Assembly: GCA_029194665.1 (NCBI GenBank)
Contig: JARFXO010000004.1
Span: forward strand, 62,001-126,000
Origin: Nitrospira sp.
GTDB lineage: Bacteria > Nitrospirota > Nitrospiria > Nitrospirales > Nitrospiraceae
Reading direction: 5' to 3'
Length of the DNA: 64,000 bases
Part shown: piece by piece, positions 27,053 through 34,583 of the stretch
How positions within the stretch are numbered: position 1 is the stretch's first letter
How the letters are laid out: every line of letters begins with the position of its first letter
Program-made: the position numbers and the translations under genes
The notes under the pieces: generated by a model
What the model was told of the DNA's origin: nothing
The model's input: only the letters and a program-made list of their open reading frames with translations
Database searches by the model: none

Positions 27053-27640
27053 TTAGACTGAGCGGTCGGCCCTCTCCTCACCGCCCTCCATCAGATCCCT
27101 GATCACCTGCCCCAAGCGCTGTTGCTCAGTCTCCGTGATCCGAAAGAAGGCCAGGCCGAATATCTGGCCGCACACCCACTGCACGCTTGCCGCCTCAACC
27201 ATGAGCGGCCATTCTACGTCTGGCGCATAGATACGCAGCTCCAACGATACGCCCGGCTCCACGGTGACCGGGCTCTCGATGCGACATCCGCCCGTAGACA
27301 GATCAAGCATGACGCCCATCCCTTCCAGCTTCGTGGAGGCCGAAAACGTGGTACGGAATTGCACACGGAGGCGCGGCGTAGCCCGGCGATCCACAGTCTT
27401 CATATCCATGACGGACCGGCCTTCCACCTTCCCATCAATGAGGCGTTGGCCAAACGCAATCCCGTGGATATCAGCTTCCTGCTCAGTCATATACAAGCCA
27501 TCGGCTGAGAATTCAGAAGTTCTGACACCCCGGTGATCGTCCACGGAGATGAAGATGCGAAGCTGCCATTTCTCACCGTCTGCCAAATGATGCGGGACGG
27601 ACTGAATTGTGTATCCCTGATACTCGACAGTCCTTCCCAT
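27053..27640 (-). CDS. PilZ-domain protein
   Basis: This 195-aa protein has a short N-terminal domain (residues 1-80) and a C-terminal PilZ domain (about 84-185). The c-di-GMP-binding motifs are visible: RRATPRLRVQF (RxxxR type) and LDLSTGGCRIES (DxSxxG type). The N-terminal part (EYQGYTIQSVPHHLADGEKWQL) has no family name that I know but recalls proteins common in Nitrospira-like genomes. A role as a c-di-GMP effector is likely; its target is unknown. Confidence 0.85.
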   Translation of the reverse strand: MGRTVEYQGYTIQSVPHHLADGEKWQLRIFISVDDHRGVRTSEFSADGLYMTEQEADIHGIAFGQRLIDGKVEGRSVMDMKTVDRRATPRLRVQFRTTFSASTKLEGMGVMLDLSTGGCRIESPVTVEPGVSLELRIYAPDVEWPLMVEAASVQWVCGQIFGLAFFRITETEQQRLGQVIRDLMEGGEERADRSV

Positions 27641-28082
27641 GGGCGTAATTCTTCCCCTTCGGCCGCAGGCCCTGCTGCTTCAACTCCTGCACACCAGTCT
27701 CTATGGCTTCAATCAACAGGCCTTACTCGACGGTCCCCCACCGCGCGGCGCGCTGTACTTGTTTCATCAGATCGCGGGGAATGTTCAGAAATATTCACGA
27801 CCCGCCCTTATCTTCTGGCGCTTTCCCTTTCGACATTTTGCGAGGGTATCACAGGCGGGCGGACTAGGTACATATTCCTTGACATCATCTACCGTGTGAA
27901 CTGCACTGCCCTACTTAATTTGTGGACGAGAACATTTCTCGATTGCGACTATCCTTTTATAAAGAATTCAGGTGCTTCCGAAGTTCCACTTCCAAAGGGA
28001 TATAAGAGATATTTGGTAGCACTCGCCTGCTACTCTGTAACGAGGCTCACGGCTCCCTTCCCATGATCGTTTTGAACAGATT
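27641..28082. other. gap, no gene seen
   Basis: This AT-rich stretch separates the PilZ gene and a lipoprotein gene, both on the minus strand. It holds an open plus-strand frame (27533-28066) without a ribosome site that partly opposes the PilZ gene; I regard it as spurious. No repeats or terminators stand out. Confidence 0.35.
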
Positions 28083-28520
28083 TCACTGTATTTCCGGTAT
28101 ATTCCCCGACGCATTCTCCCAGTCCACATTGTAGGCGGGGCAAAGGAGGGTACCGGCGACCACAGTCCCGATATTCCGCTTTGCCTCATACCGTTTCCCC
28201 TTCCACCGTTCCGCCAGATCAATCCGCTGGTGCTCCCGAACTCGCTGTCTCGCTCTGACAATCCATCCCATCCCATCACTATGGGGTTCAACCGCGATTT
28301 GAGGTGGTTCTAAGACCTCGGTTCGCTCGACTGTCACCCGCTCAGAGAACGAATCCAGGCTGATGGGTACGAAGATTGAGGAGCACCCGACCAGGAATAC
28401 GGGGAAAATCGCTCCGGCCGCTAGAGCCAAAACCCGTATCTCTTGTCTGACGACTTGCAGGTATTGGGGTGAACTCAATGGAGCAGGAAGGGCGGAGTAA
28501 CTGCGGTACCGTACATTCAT
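28083..28520 (-). CDS. hypothetical lipoprotein
   Basis: This 145-aa protein has a basic N-terminus, a hydrophobic segment (VLALAAGAIFPVFLVGC) ending in a lipobox (LVGC) and a short soluble domain of about 95 residues. No known domain is recognised. The N-terminal tail before the hydrophobic core is long (about 30 residues), so a start further downstream is possible. The gene is divergent from the NusA-like gene and may belong to the transfer region, but context alone does not prove it. Confidence 0.55.
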   Translation of the reverse strand: MNVRYRSYSALPAPLSSPQYLQVVRQEIRVLALAAGAIFPVFLVGCSSIFVPISLDSFSERVTVERTEVLEPPQIAVEPHSDGMGWIVRARQRVREHQRIDLAERWKGKRYEAKRNIGTVVAGTLLCPAYNVDWENASGNIPEIQ

Positions 28521-28620
28521 AAGGGATATCCGGTCCGAGAATGAACCATCAAGACTTTCTGAAATGACTTACTGGATGGGGCAGGGCTGGCTCGTATCAC
28601 CCCTATAGCATAGGCGATTT

Positions 28621-29277
28621 ATGGACATGATTCCAATTGGACATTTAGTCGCAGGCCGGGTTGTTCGTGCCTACCCAGATAAAGATGCGTATCTGGTGTG
28701 GTTGCACGAATCCAATACGTTTGCCCTCCTTCCGAAACGGTATCAGGACCATCCACTCAAGATACGCGACTCGGTCTCTGCTGCAGTTTTTAAGTATGGG
28801 GGAGCATACCCGATACTTTCTCAACGCTGCGCGCACTTTTTCCGGAAAATCGCCGAATCTGTTCTCCTGCCGGCACTTCGTGAACACGGCATCTCTGTCC
28901 ATCGGGTTGCGACTGTGGAACATGCCGATTTCGTCAAAATCGCTCTTAAGCATAGTGATCCGACAAAAGATCCAGTGAAGGTGTGCAAGGCCCTTATCCC
29001 GCAGTTTACCAGTCAGATTTCCCGCACCATCTGTCTCGTTCGTTACAGCCAGGATCTCGAAGCCTATATCGTCAACGCACTGTCCCCGGCTCCGGCACGA
29101 GCCATCCGGCATATCTTTGTGTACCGAGAAGAACGACGAGCCCGTGTGATCGTTGAACGCGGCACGATAGGGGCTTTTCTCGGAAAGGCCGCCATGAATG
29201 TTGCGACGGCGAGCAAGTTAACCGGGATCGGTATCGAGCCGTTCGATGAGTCTGAACTAGCTGGGGGAACAACGTAA
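28621..29277 (+). CDS. short NusA-like protein (S1-KH1-KH2, no N-terminal domain)
   Basis: This 218-aa protein aligns with the RNA-binding part of NusA. Residues about 5-85 look like the S1 domain (GHLVAGRVVRAYPDKDAYLV, then YPILSQRCAHFFRKI where NusA has its LSRxxPxFL block). Residues about 95-160 resemble KH1 (VEHADFVKIALKHSDPTKDPV, DLEAYIVNALSPA). The end resembles KH2 (ARVIVERGTIGAFLGKAAMN, NVATASKLTGIGIEP). The RNA-polymerase-binding N-terminal domain and the acidic repeats of full NusA are absent; normal NusA is about 350-500 residues. It opens a plus-strand transfer block that also encodes a NusG-like protein, so a role in antitermination or RNA binding on the long tra transcripts is likely but inferred. 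Confidence 0.8.
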   Translation: MDMIPIGHLVAGRVVRAYPDKDAYLVWLHESNTFALLPKRYQDHPLKIRDSVSAAVFKYGGAYPILSQRCAHFFRKIAESVLLPALREHGISVHRVATVEHADFVKIALKHSDPTKDPVKVCKALIPQFTSQISRTICLVRYSQDLEAYIVNALSPAPARAIRHIFVYREERRARVIVERGTIGAFLGKAAMNVATASKLTGIGIEPFDESELAGGTT

Positions 29278-29287
29278 GGAGGCGTCT

Positions 29288-29995
29288 ATGACAACAACCG
29301 CAATTACCCAGAACGGTCAGGTGGGCCAGGTCCAGCCGCCTGCCGCCGTCCAGCCTGCGGGTCGAGAGAGCAACAAAGGGCAACAGCGGACTCGGGATCT
29401 GAAACACCGCATTCAGGATCGTCGCGACCGCACAAAGGATCCGTCTTCTATTCTCATTCTTCATCGCACGACGGAAGGCAGGATTCTCTCAAACTTGCTC
29501 TTCCCCTTCGACAAAATCGTTCAGCGCCTTCGTCGTGGTGCTGGTGACCAAGTGCCGATGGAAACCGTTCACGCTGTGCAGGTTCGGATTGAAAATTGGA
29601 TGGAGCAATGTCGGGCCCTCCTCCAAAGTTTTGGAGTCGGGAACAATGTGTGGCAGTGGAAAGAACCCGCGTCTGATATTAACGACCGAATGGTGTTGGC
29701 AGGCCGGAAGAATGCGGTGGTGATCGTGCCACGAGTGCAGGACACCACGAAGGTGGTACCTCTGATTCGAGCGCTCGATGACACCATGCTGCGGATTCGG
29801 ATGGAGGCCGAAGACCTGTCGAAATACAAAGACCAGTTTCGTCTTCTCGGGGAACTGGTGGTTGGGCTGCATCAAATCATTCAGCACGGTGCCCGTGTCA
29901 CGGACACAGAATACAGAATCAACGATGACCTTGGAAAGCTGTTACGGCAGAGCTCTCCCGCGAAGGACGCAAGCCCATCCGCCCATCAATCATAA
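29288..29995 (+). CDS. hypothetical protein in transfer block
   Basis: This 235-aa soluble protein has a Gln/Pro/Ala-rich disordered start (about 1-55) and a helical body with heptad-like spacing (SNLLFPFDKIVQRLRRGAG, VHAVQVRIENWMEQCRALLQ, LLGELVVGLHQIIQ). No family is recognised. The ATG has GGAGG upstream and follows the NusA-like gene by 10 bp, so the two are probably cotranscribed. It might be a partner of the NusA-like protein. Confidence 0.6.
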   Translation: MTTTAITQNGQVGQVQPPAAVQPAGRESNKGQQRTRDLKHRIQDRRDRTKDPSSILILHRTTEGRILSNLLFPFDKIVQRLRRGAGDQVPMETVHAVQVRIENWMEQCRALLQSFGVGNNVWQWKEPASDINDRMVLAGRKNAVVIVPRVQDTTKVVPLIRALDDTMLRIRMEAEDLSKYKDQFRLLGELVVGLHQIIQHGARVTDTEYRINDDLGKLLRQSSPAKDASPSAHQS

Positions 29996-30013
29996 TTTCT
30001 GAAGGAGGACCCC

Positions 30014-31075
30014 ATGTATCGCGCAGTACTGTTGTTGCCAATCATACTCATGGCCCCTGGTTGTGTGGGTTGGGGGACCTACGATGAGTTGCATGCCAAG
30101 CACGATCATCTGTTGGATGTGAAAGAACAGTGGGAGAGCGAACAGCAGTCGCTTGAAACCCGAGTCGAAGATACGGCTCGGGCCTATCAGCATGTGAGTG
30201 TGGAGCAGACCTCATTGAAGCACCAGGTCGATAGGGTCATCGACACGATGCGGAGTGCGAAGGAAGATCTTCGTATCGCCGGTGTGAAGATCGATCGGCA
30301 AGATGCAATCCTTCGCACGCAACAGGAGCAAATGACTGATCTGGGCAAGAAATTTGTTTCGGTCATGAGTCAGGTGGCTACTTTGGCTGAAACCAATTCC
30401 GCGTTGGCCAATCGGATGGATCAGATTCTTGTTCGCTTGAACAAGGTCGTTCAGGCGAAGCACGCGGGGCCTGCAGAATCCGCTAAGACCAAACATGGAT
30501 CCGCTCAAGCGAAGGCTGCTCTTGATAGGCCAGACGAGGCTGTGGTGAAGGGAGACGACAAGAGCGACAAGAGCAAGGTCGCTTCCGCAGATTCCATGCA
30601 GGCTTTTGTGCCCGGCGTCCAACTCCCTGGTAGTGCTGCCTACTCACTAATGAACCCAGTCGTTCCAGGAGTGGGACCTTCGGTAGGCTCGGTCGCTTCA
30701 ACACCACAAGATCTGCCTCAAACTGAGGCGCGTACTGTTCCTTCGCTAGAGAAACAGCATGTTCCTGAGGTCGCGAGTGTACCGGTCGTTCCAGCGGTAA
30801 AGCCGGCTGTTATTGAGGCAAAAAAGAGTTTCATTGCTGAATGGATACAAAAGCTTCGTCCAACTGTGGTGAAGGCTCCGGTAGCGCCCAAGCCCAGTGC
30901 AATGACTTCAGGAGGTGGGCAGAAGGCTTCGGATGTGGCTGAGAAGTCGAATGGGGAGGCGTTCGCTGCGCCCATGCCATCCGATTCACTCACAATTAGC
31001 ACTCACCGTGGAGTGCCTGCGACTGGCCCTATGCCAGGGGCGCCGTCTTCGGATGCTCCTGCAGTGAAGCCGTGA
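30014..31075 (+). CDS. coiled-coil lipoprotein
   Basis: This 353-aa protein has a signal sequence with a lipobox-like APGC. Residues about 25-150 form a long coiled coil (HDHLLDVKEQWESEQQSLET and following heptads). The remaining 200 residues are rich in Pro, Ala, Val, Ser and Lys and probably disordered. Coiled-coil lipoproteins may span the periplasm in secretion systems. No known T4SS family was recognised. AAGGAGGACC precedes the ATG. Confidence 0.65.
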   Translation: MYRAVLLLPIILMAPGCVGWGTYDELHAKHDHLLDVKEQWESEQQSLETRVEDTARAYQHVSVEQTSLKHQVDRVIDTMRSAKEDLRIAGVKIDRQDAILRTQQEQMTDLGKKFVSVMSQVATLAETNSALANRMDQILVRLNKVVQAKHAGPAESAKTKHGSAQAKAALDRPDEAVVKGDDKSDKSKVASADSMQAFVPGVQLPGSAAYSLMNPVVPGVGPSVGSVASTPQDLPQTEARTVPSLEKQHVPEVASVPVVPAVKPAVIEAKKSFIAEWIQKLRPTVVKAPVAPKPSAMTSGGGQKASDVAEKSNGEAFAAPMPSDSLTISTHRGVPATGPMPGAPSSDAPAVKP

Positions 31076-31079
31076 GGTC

Positions 31080-31574
31080 ATGATGAAGGTGCTGACAATT
31101 CCGTATTTCCCCTTTCGTCAATATGAACCGATCGATGCCTTAACAGAGTTCCAAACGGTAGGGCTGGCCTCTTGGCGAGATTGGTGGGCCAAGTACTTCG
31201 ATATTGTTGGTGGGCGCGCTCGGGTCTATGAACGTCCGACCATGAGTGCCATCCAGGACGCGACCTCTCGGATGAAACAGGAGGCTAAGGATCTGGGTGC
31301 CGATGCCATCATCGGGTATTCGATTTCCGTGTTTCCGTTGAATTCAAAGGGGATGGGCATGTCTCAGGTTCTCGTCTGCGGAACGGCCGTACGATTCGTA
31401 TCCATGCCGGCGTCGAAAGTGGCTTCGCGCACCACTCGACCGGGTGAGGAGCCGACTGAACAGACAATTGCCGAACACTCGGTTCCGGTCGAGGTGTTTC
31501 CAGGTTTTTCAGATCTGGATATCCAAGTGCCATCTCTCGACGGTGTCAGTAGGTCGTCCTCGATTGTGAAGTAA
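31080..31574 (+). CDS. YbjQ/UPF0145-like domain protein
   Basis: Residues about 20-108 match the YbjQ-type putative heavy-metal-binding domain (PF01906): IVGGRARVYERPTMSAIQDA, KQEAKDLGADAIIGYSIS, and the end GMSQVLVCGTAVRF. The remaining 55 residues are variable. The family forms pentameric beta barrels of unclear function. It lies between the coiled-coil lipoprotein and TraN. A signal peptide is absent, so it should be cytoplasmic unless recruited. Confidence 0.75.
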   Translation: MMKVLTIPYFPFRQYEPIDALTEFQTVGLASWRDWWAKYFDIVGGRARVYERPTMSAIQDATSRMKQEAKDLGADAIIGYSISVFPLNSKGMGMSQVLVCGTAVRFVSMPASKVASRTTRPGEEPTEQTIAEHSVPVEVFPGFSDLDIQVPSLDGVSRSSSIVK

Positions 31575-31582
31575 GAAATGTC

Positions 31583-33475
31583 ATGATACATGTGTTGATT
31601 GCCCTCTCGATGATCCTGTTCTGTGCGTTGGCATTGCCCGCGGCACCGGTTGAGGCGAACCATTGTGCGGCGATGCCCGACGCGTATCAGCAGGCAAATT
31701 GCGAGATCGGCCATCAGAAGGCTAGTGGAATTGTCGGTGGGGGAATCATTGCTCCTCATATGGGCAATGTTCCTCAATATTCAGGATCGCCTGGGTGTGT
31801 GACGGCCAGGTGTTCCGGCGCATCACAAGAGGGATATTTTACTGACACCGGTGATACGTCGGCTCTCAATTCTGCGGGCGGCTCAGCGGCTGGCACAGAT
31901 CCTCGTTATGGGGAGATGATGACCACACAGACAGACAAAACTGGCTACAATCTTTCAACGAGCGCTCCTGTGACTACAGCTGAAGCTAATGCGGCGGGAT
32001 ATACAGGGTCGACGGGCGTGGGAAGTACCTGTATCGATGTTCAGACCTGTACTAGTTGGACGGCTGGGACGCCAGCAATACAGCAGTGCACGGCTTCTGG
32101 GTCGGCCGTTGCGAATTGTCATATTGGGGTCACGACGACTGCCCGGACATTGAATTTCACATTGACAATGCCATCGCCACTTCCGATTGTTGGGTGGTCG
32201 TCTCCGCATAGTGTGTTTGTTCATCTTCAAAGTTTAGGTGGTAGAAATTACCAGGCCTTAATTGGACGTGGTCATGGCTCCGTATGGAGCTGGTACACGC
32301 TCTATACCTTTACCGCTCCTGATCCTGGTCTTGCTCCGGACGAGATCGTCGTACAGAGCGGTGTGTCTGTGAATATCACTGTCCAGGGAGACGGAGGGCC
32401 TGGGTGCGGGACGTGGAGAGGCGATGTGCCCGTGGGGGCTTTATGGGAAGTGCTGGCGTGTTCTGCGAGTGGTGACCAATCTGGTTGGGCGAGATTGAAC
32501 AGCGGTTTCGGATTTTATGATATTCGAAAAGATGTCATTGATGATGGGTGTGGAGGGCTTCGCGCGAGCGGATGGTTACTCCAGACATCCGTCTGTAATG
32601 ATAACGTGCCGCGTCAGGTGACCACGGATACCGGCAAAGTGCTCACGCTTCCCCCACCAACGATATTCCCTTTGAATAATTGTTGGGATCGGGATGAGCA
32701 GTGGGGTTATCAAGGCACTGCTCCTGATACCTGTGCTCCGCTGTTGAGCCAGGGATGTAGTCAGATTGCTTCTGTGTGTACCGTTCCCCTTCCTGGCGGC
32801 TGTGATACCTATCAGAACACCTTCTCCTGTCCATCTGATTCAGTCTGTGCTTCCTATACGACCGTGCAACAGTGTACCGATTGTGGAACTCCCGGGAGTC
32901 CTGTTCCGTTCTGTGTTGACAAGACTACTCCTCCCAATACCAATCTGGCTTTAGCCGCGACCTGGCTACAAATCGCGAAGGATATTGAGGATGATTGGGA
33001 TCCTGCGAATCTCAGGATTTTTACAGGTCAACGCCGCACGTGTGATTATGACACAGCGGGGCAAATCATTGTGAATTGTTGTGATACGGATCCGTCTAAA
33101 TTATTTGGAACCTGTTCGCAAGAGGAAATTGATCTGGCCTACGATCGCCAGAATCGGAAGGCCCACTTTGTCGGGACGCATTGTGTGACGCAAGTGTTTG
33201 GCATGTGTATTCGCAAGGAGGAAGTCTATTGTTCGTTCCGGACCGAGCTGGCTCGGTTAATTCACGATCAGGGACGTCCTCAGATCGGCAAGTCGTGGGG
33301 GACCGCTGACACGCCGGATTGCACCGGGTTCACAGTCCCGGAATTCACCAGCCTGAATTTTGCCGCGATGGATTTTAGTGAATGGTATCGCAATGTGAGT
33401 GCCAGCATTGATCCAGTGGCGATTACGAATCAGATGACTACGAAGATCTGTGCTTATACGGGCACTTGTCCTTGA
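31583..33475 (+). CDS. traN: F-type mating-pair stabilisation protein TraN
   Basis: This 630-aa secreted protein (signal MIHVLIALSMILFCALALPA) is cysteine-rich. The C-terminal region carries the TraN signature: HFVGTHCVTQVFGMCIRKEE, YCSFRTELARLIHDQGRPQ, then DCTGFTVPEFTSLNFAAMDF. TraN sits in the outer membrane of the donor and contacts the recipient surface. The central region (about 100-330) is variable, as expected for receptor specificity. It lies apart from the main tra cluster. Confidence 0.92.
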   Translation: MIHVLIALSMILFCALALPAAPVEANHCAAMPDAYQQANCEIGHQKASGIVGGGIIAPHMGNVPQYSGSPGCVTARCSGASQEGYFTDTGDTSALNSAGGSAAGTDPRYGEMMTTQTDKTGYNLSTSAPVTTAEANAAGYTGSTGVGSTCIDVQTCTSWTAGTPAIQQCTASGSAVANCHIGVTTTARTLNFTLTMPSPLPIVGWSSPHSVFVHLQSLGGRNYQALIGRGHGSVWSWYTLYTFTAPDPGLAPDEIVVQSGVSVNITVQGDGGPGCGTWRGDVPVGALWEVLACSASGDQSGWARLNSGFGFYDIRKDVIDDGCGGLRASGWLLQTSVCNDNVPRQVTTDTGKVLTLPPPTIFPLNNCWDRDEQWGYQGTAPDTCAPLLSQGCSQIASVCTVPLPGGCDTYQNTFSCPSDSVCASYTTVQQCTDCGTPGSPVPFCVDKTTPPNTNLALAATWLQIAKDIEDDWDPANLRIFTGQRRTCDYDTAGQIIVNCCDTDPSKLFGTCSQEEIDLAYDRQNRKAHFVGTHCVTQVFGMCIRKEEVYCSFRTELARLIHDQGRPQIGKSWGTADTPDCTGFTVPEFTSLNFAAMDFSEWYRNVSASIDPVAITNQMTTKICAYTGTCP

Positions 33476-33511
33476 CGCCAACGAGGAGCAAGTCACACCT
33501 ATAGGATGATC

Positions 33512-34069
33512 ATGAAAAAGCAGGTGGTTGGGTGTGTCTTATTGGTTGTGACAGGGGTGCCTTCAATGTCAGTCGCCGCTCCTGAGCAGTCTCCCCATTT
33601 GGTAAATCCTTTTTGGTACGTGAACCATCCGTGTGTGTATCACGCGGCTACTCGATACAGACTCACGCCGCGTATTCTCGAAGCCATTGTCCACGTTGAG
33701 TCGAAGGGGAATCCGTATGCTGTCTCCGTCAATGAAAAAGGGGAAGGACATACCCAGGGACCATTGACCTATACCGAGGCAAAAGCCGTGGTTCAGAAGT
33801 TGTGGAAGGAAGGCAAGAATTTTGATGTTGGTCTGACTGAGATTAATTCGATCCATATGAAGACCTATCGTCTCGACCCCGTCCTGCTTTTGGACCCATG
33901 CACAAATCTCTACTGGGGGGCCTTTATCCTTCGCCAAAAGGTCAATCAATTTGGCGAGGGATGGGTTGCCGTTGGACGGTACAACGGAAGTCGTAACGTG
34001 GTGGGCTATAGCTGGAAGATCTTTGAGGCGCTGAAAGTCCTCGACCAAGTTGTCCATGGCAAGCGATAG
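33512..34069 (+). CDS. lytic transglycosylase (SLT family) of the transfer system
   Basis: This 185-aa periplasmic protein has a signal peptide (VVGCVLLVVTGVPSMSVAA) and an SLT domain: TPRILEAIVHVESKGNPYAV with the catalytic Glu in HVESKGNP, FDVGLTEINSIH, LLDPCTNLYWGAFILRQ and AVGRYNG. It opens the peptidoglycan layer for the secretion channel, like VirB1 and F orf169. The ATG at 33512 has TAGGATGATC upstream; another ATG lies 6 bp earlier. Confidence 0.9.
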   Translation: MKKQVVGCVLLVVTGVPSMSVAAPEQSPHLVNPFWYVNHPCVYHAATRYRLTPRILEAIVHVESKGNPYAVSVNEKGEGHTQGPLTYTEAKAVVQKLWKEGKNFDVGLTEINSIHMKTYRLDPVLLLDPCTNLYWGAFILRQKVNQFGEGWVAVGRYNGSRNVVGYSWKIFEALKVLDQVVHGKR

Positions 34070-34092
34070 GGAAGGATCACGAGGAGGCAGGA

Positions 34093-34581
34093 ATGGGAGA
34101 CTCTGACGTTGTATCCCTGACCGTTCCCGGCGACTTGCCCCCTGTGGAGGTTCCTCGCCGTCTTGATTCTTCTGAGCATTACGCCGTGGATGTTGTAGTC
34201 GGGAAGGAGCGCCGTGTGATTGAGGGGCTGCGCCGTCTGGGCTATCTCGAGGTGACGTCTCCGATTGCTGGCTATGTTCAGTTTTCTGCTAAGGACATCA
34301 ATCGCGACATTATTCGGCAAATCCCGAATGTCCGACAGCTCATGGCATTGGGGCACGAGTCTCTCTCTGTCCCATCGAGTGAACAATCGGGTACAGCATC
34401 GTTCAAAGAAGGGGATCTTGTGCGAATCCGATGTGGCACGTACAAGAAATTGTCAGGAATTCTCCTTGCCTGGAAAGATCAAGCCGGAGTGGTCGACACT
34501 ATTATCTTCGGCCGCTCCGTCCGGGTGCCTGTTGATCATGATGAGATTGAGTCCATTCCTTTACCGGAAGCCTGGAAGTAG
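34093..34581 (+). CDS. NusG-like (NusG/RfaH superfamily) protein
   Basis: This 162-aa protein has the two-domain NusG layout. The N-terminal half (YAVDVVVGKERRVIEGLRRL, then PIAGYVQFSAK and a turn with IPNVRQLM) fits the NGN domain, including the PGYV-like motif. The C-terminal half (FKEGDLVRIRCGTYKKLSGI, then VDTIIFGRSVRVPVDHDEIE) fits the KOW domain. Core NusG in most bacteria is about 175-185 residues, so the size is right. Conjugative plasmids often carry RfaH/ActX-type NusG paralogues that let RNA polymerase read long transfer operons. Here it shares a block with a NusA-like protein. No ops-like sequence was located. Confidence 0.8.
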   Translation: MGDSDVVSLTVPGDLPPVEVPRRLDSSEHYAVDVVVGKERRVIEGLRRLGYLEVTSPIAGYVQFSAKDINRDIIRQIPNVRQLMALGHESLSVPSSEQSGTASFKEGDLVRIRCGTYKKLSGILLAWKDQAGVVDTIIFGRSVRVPVDHDEIESIPLPEAWK

Positions 34582-34583
34582 TC

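Noticed and set aside
27533-28066. A 177-codon plus-strand frame
   Set aside because: It opposes the start of the PilZ gene, lacks a ribosome site and shows no domain.
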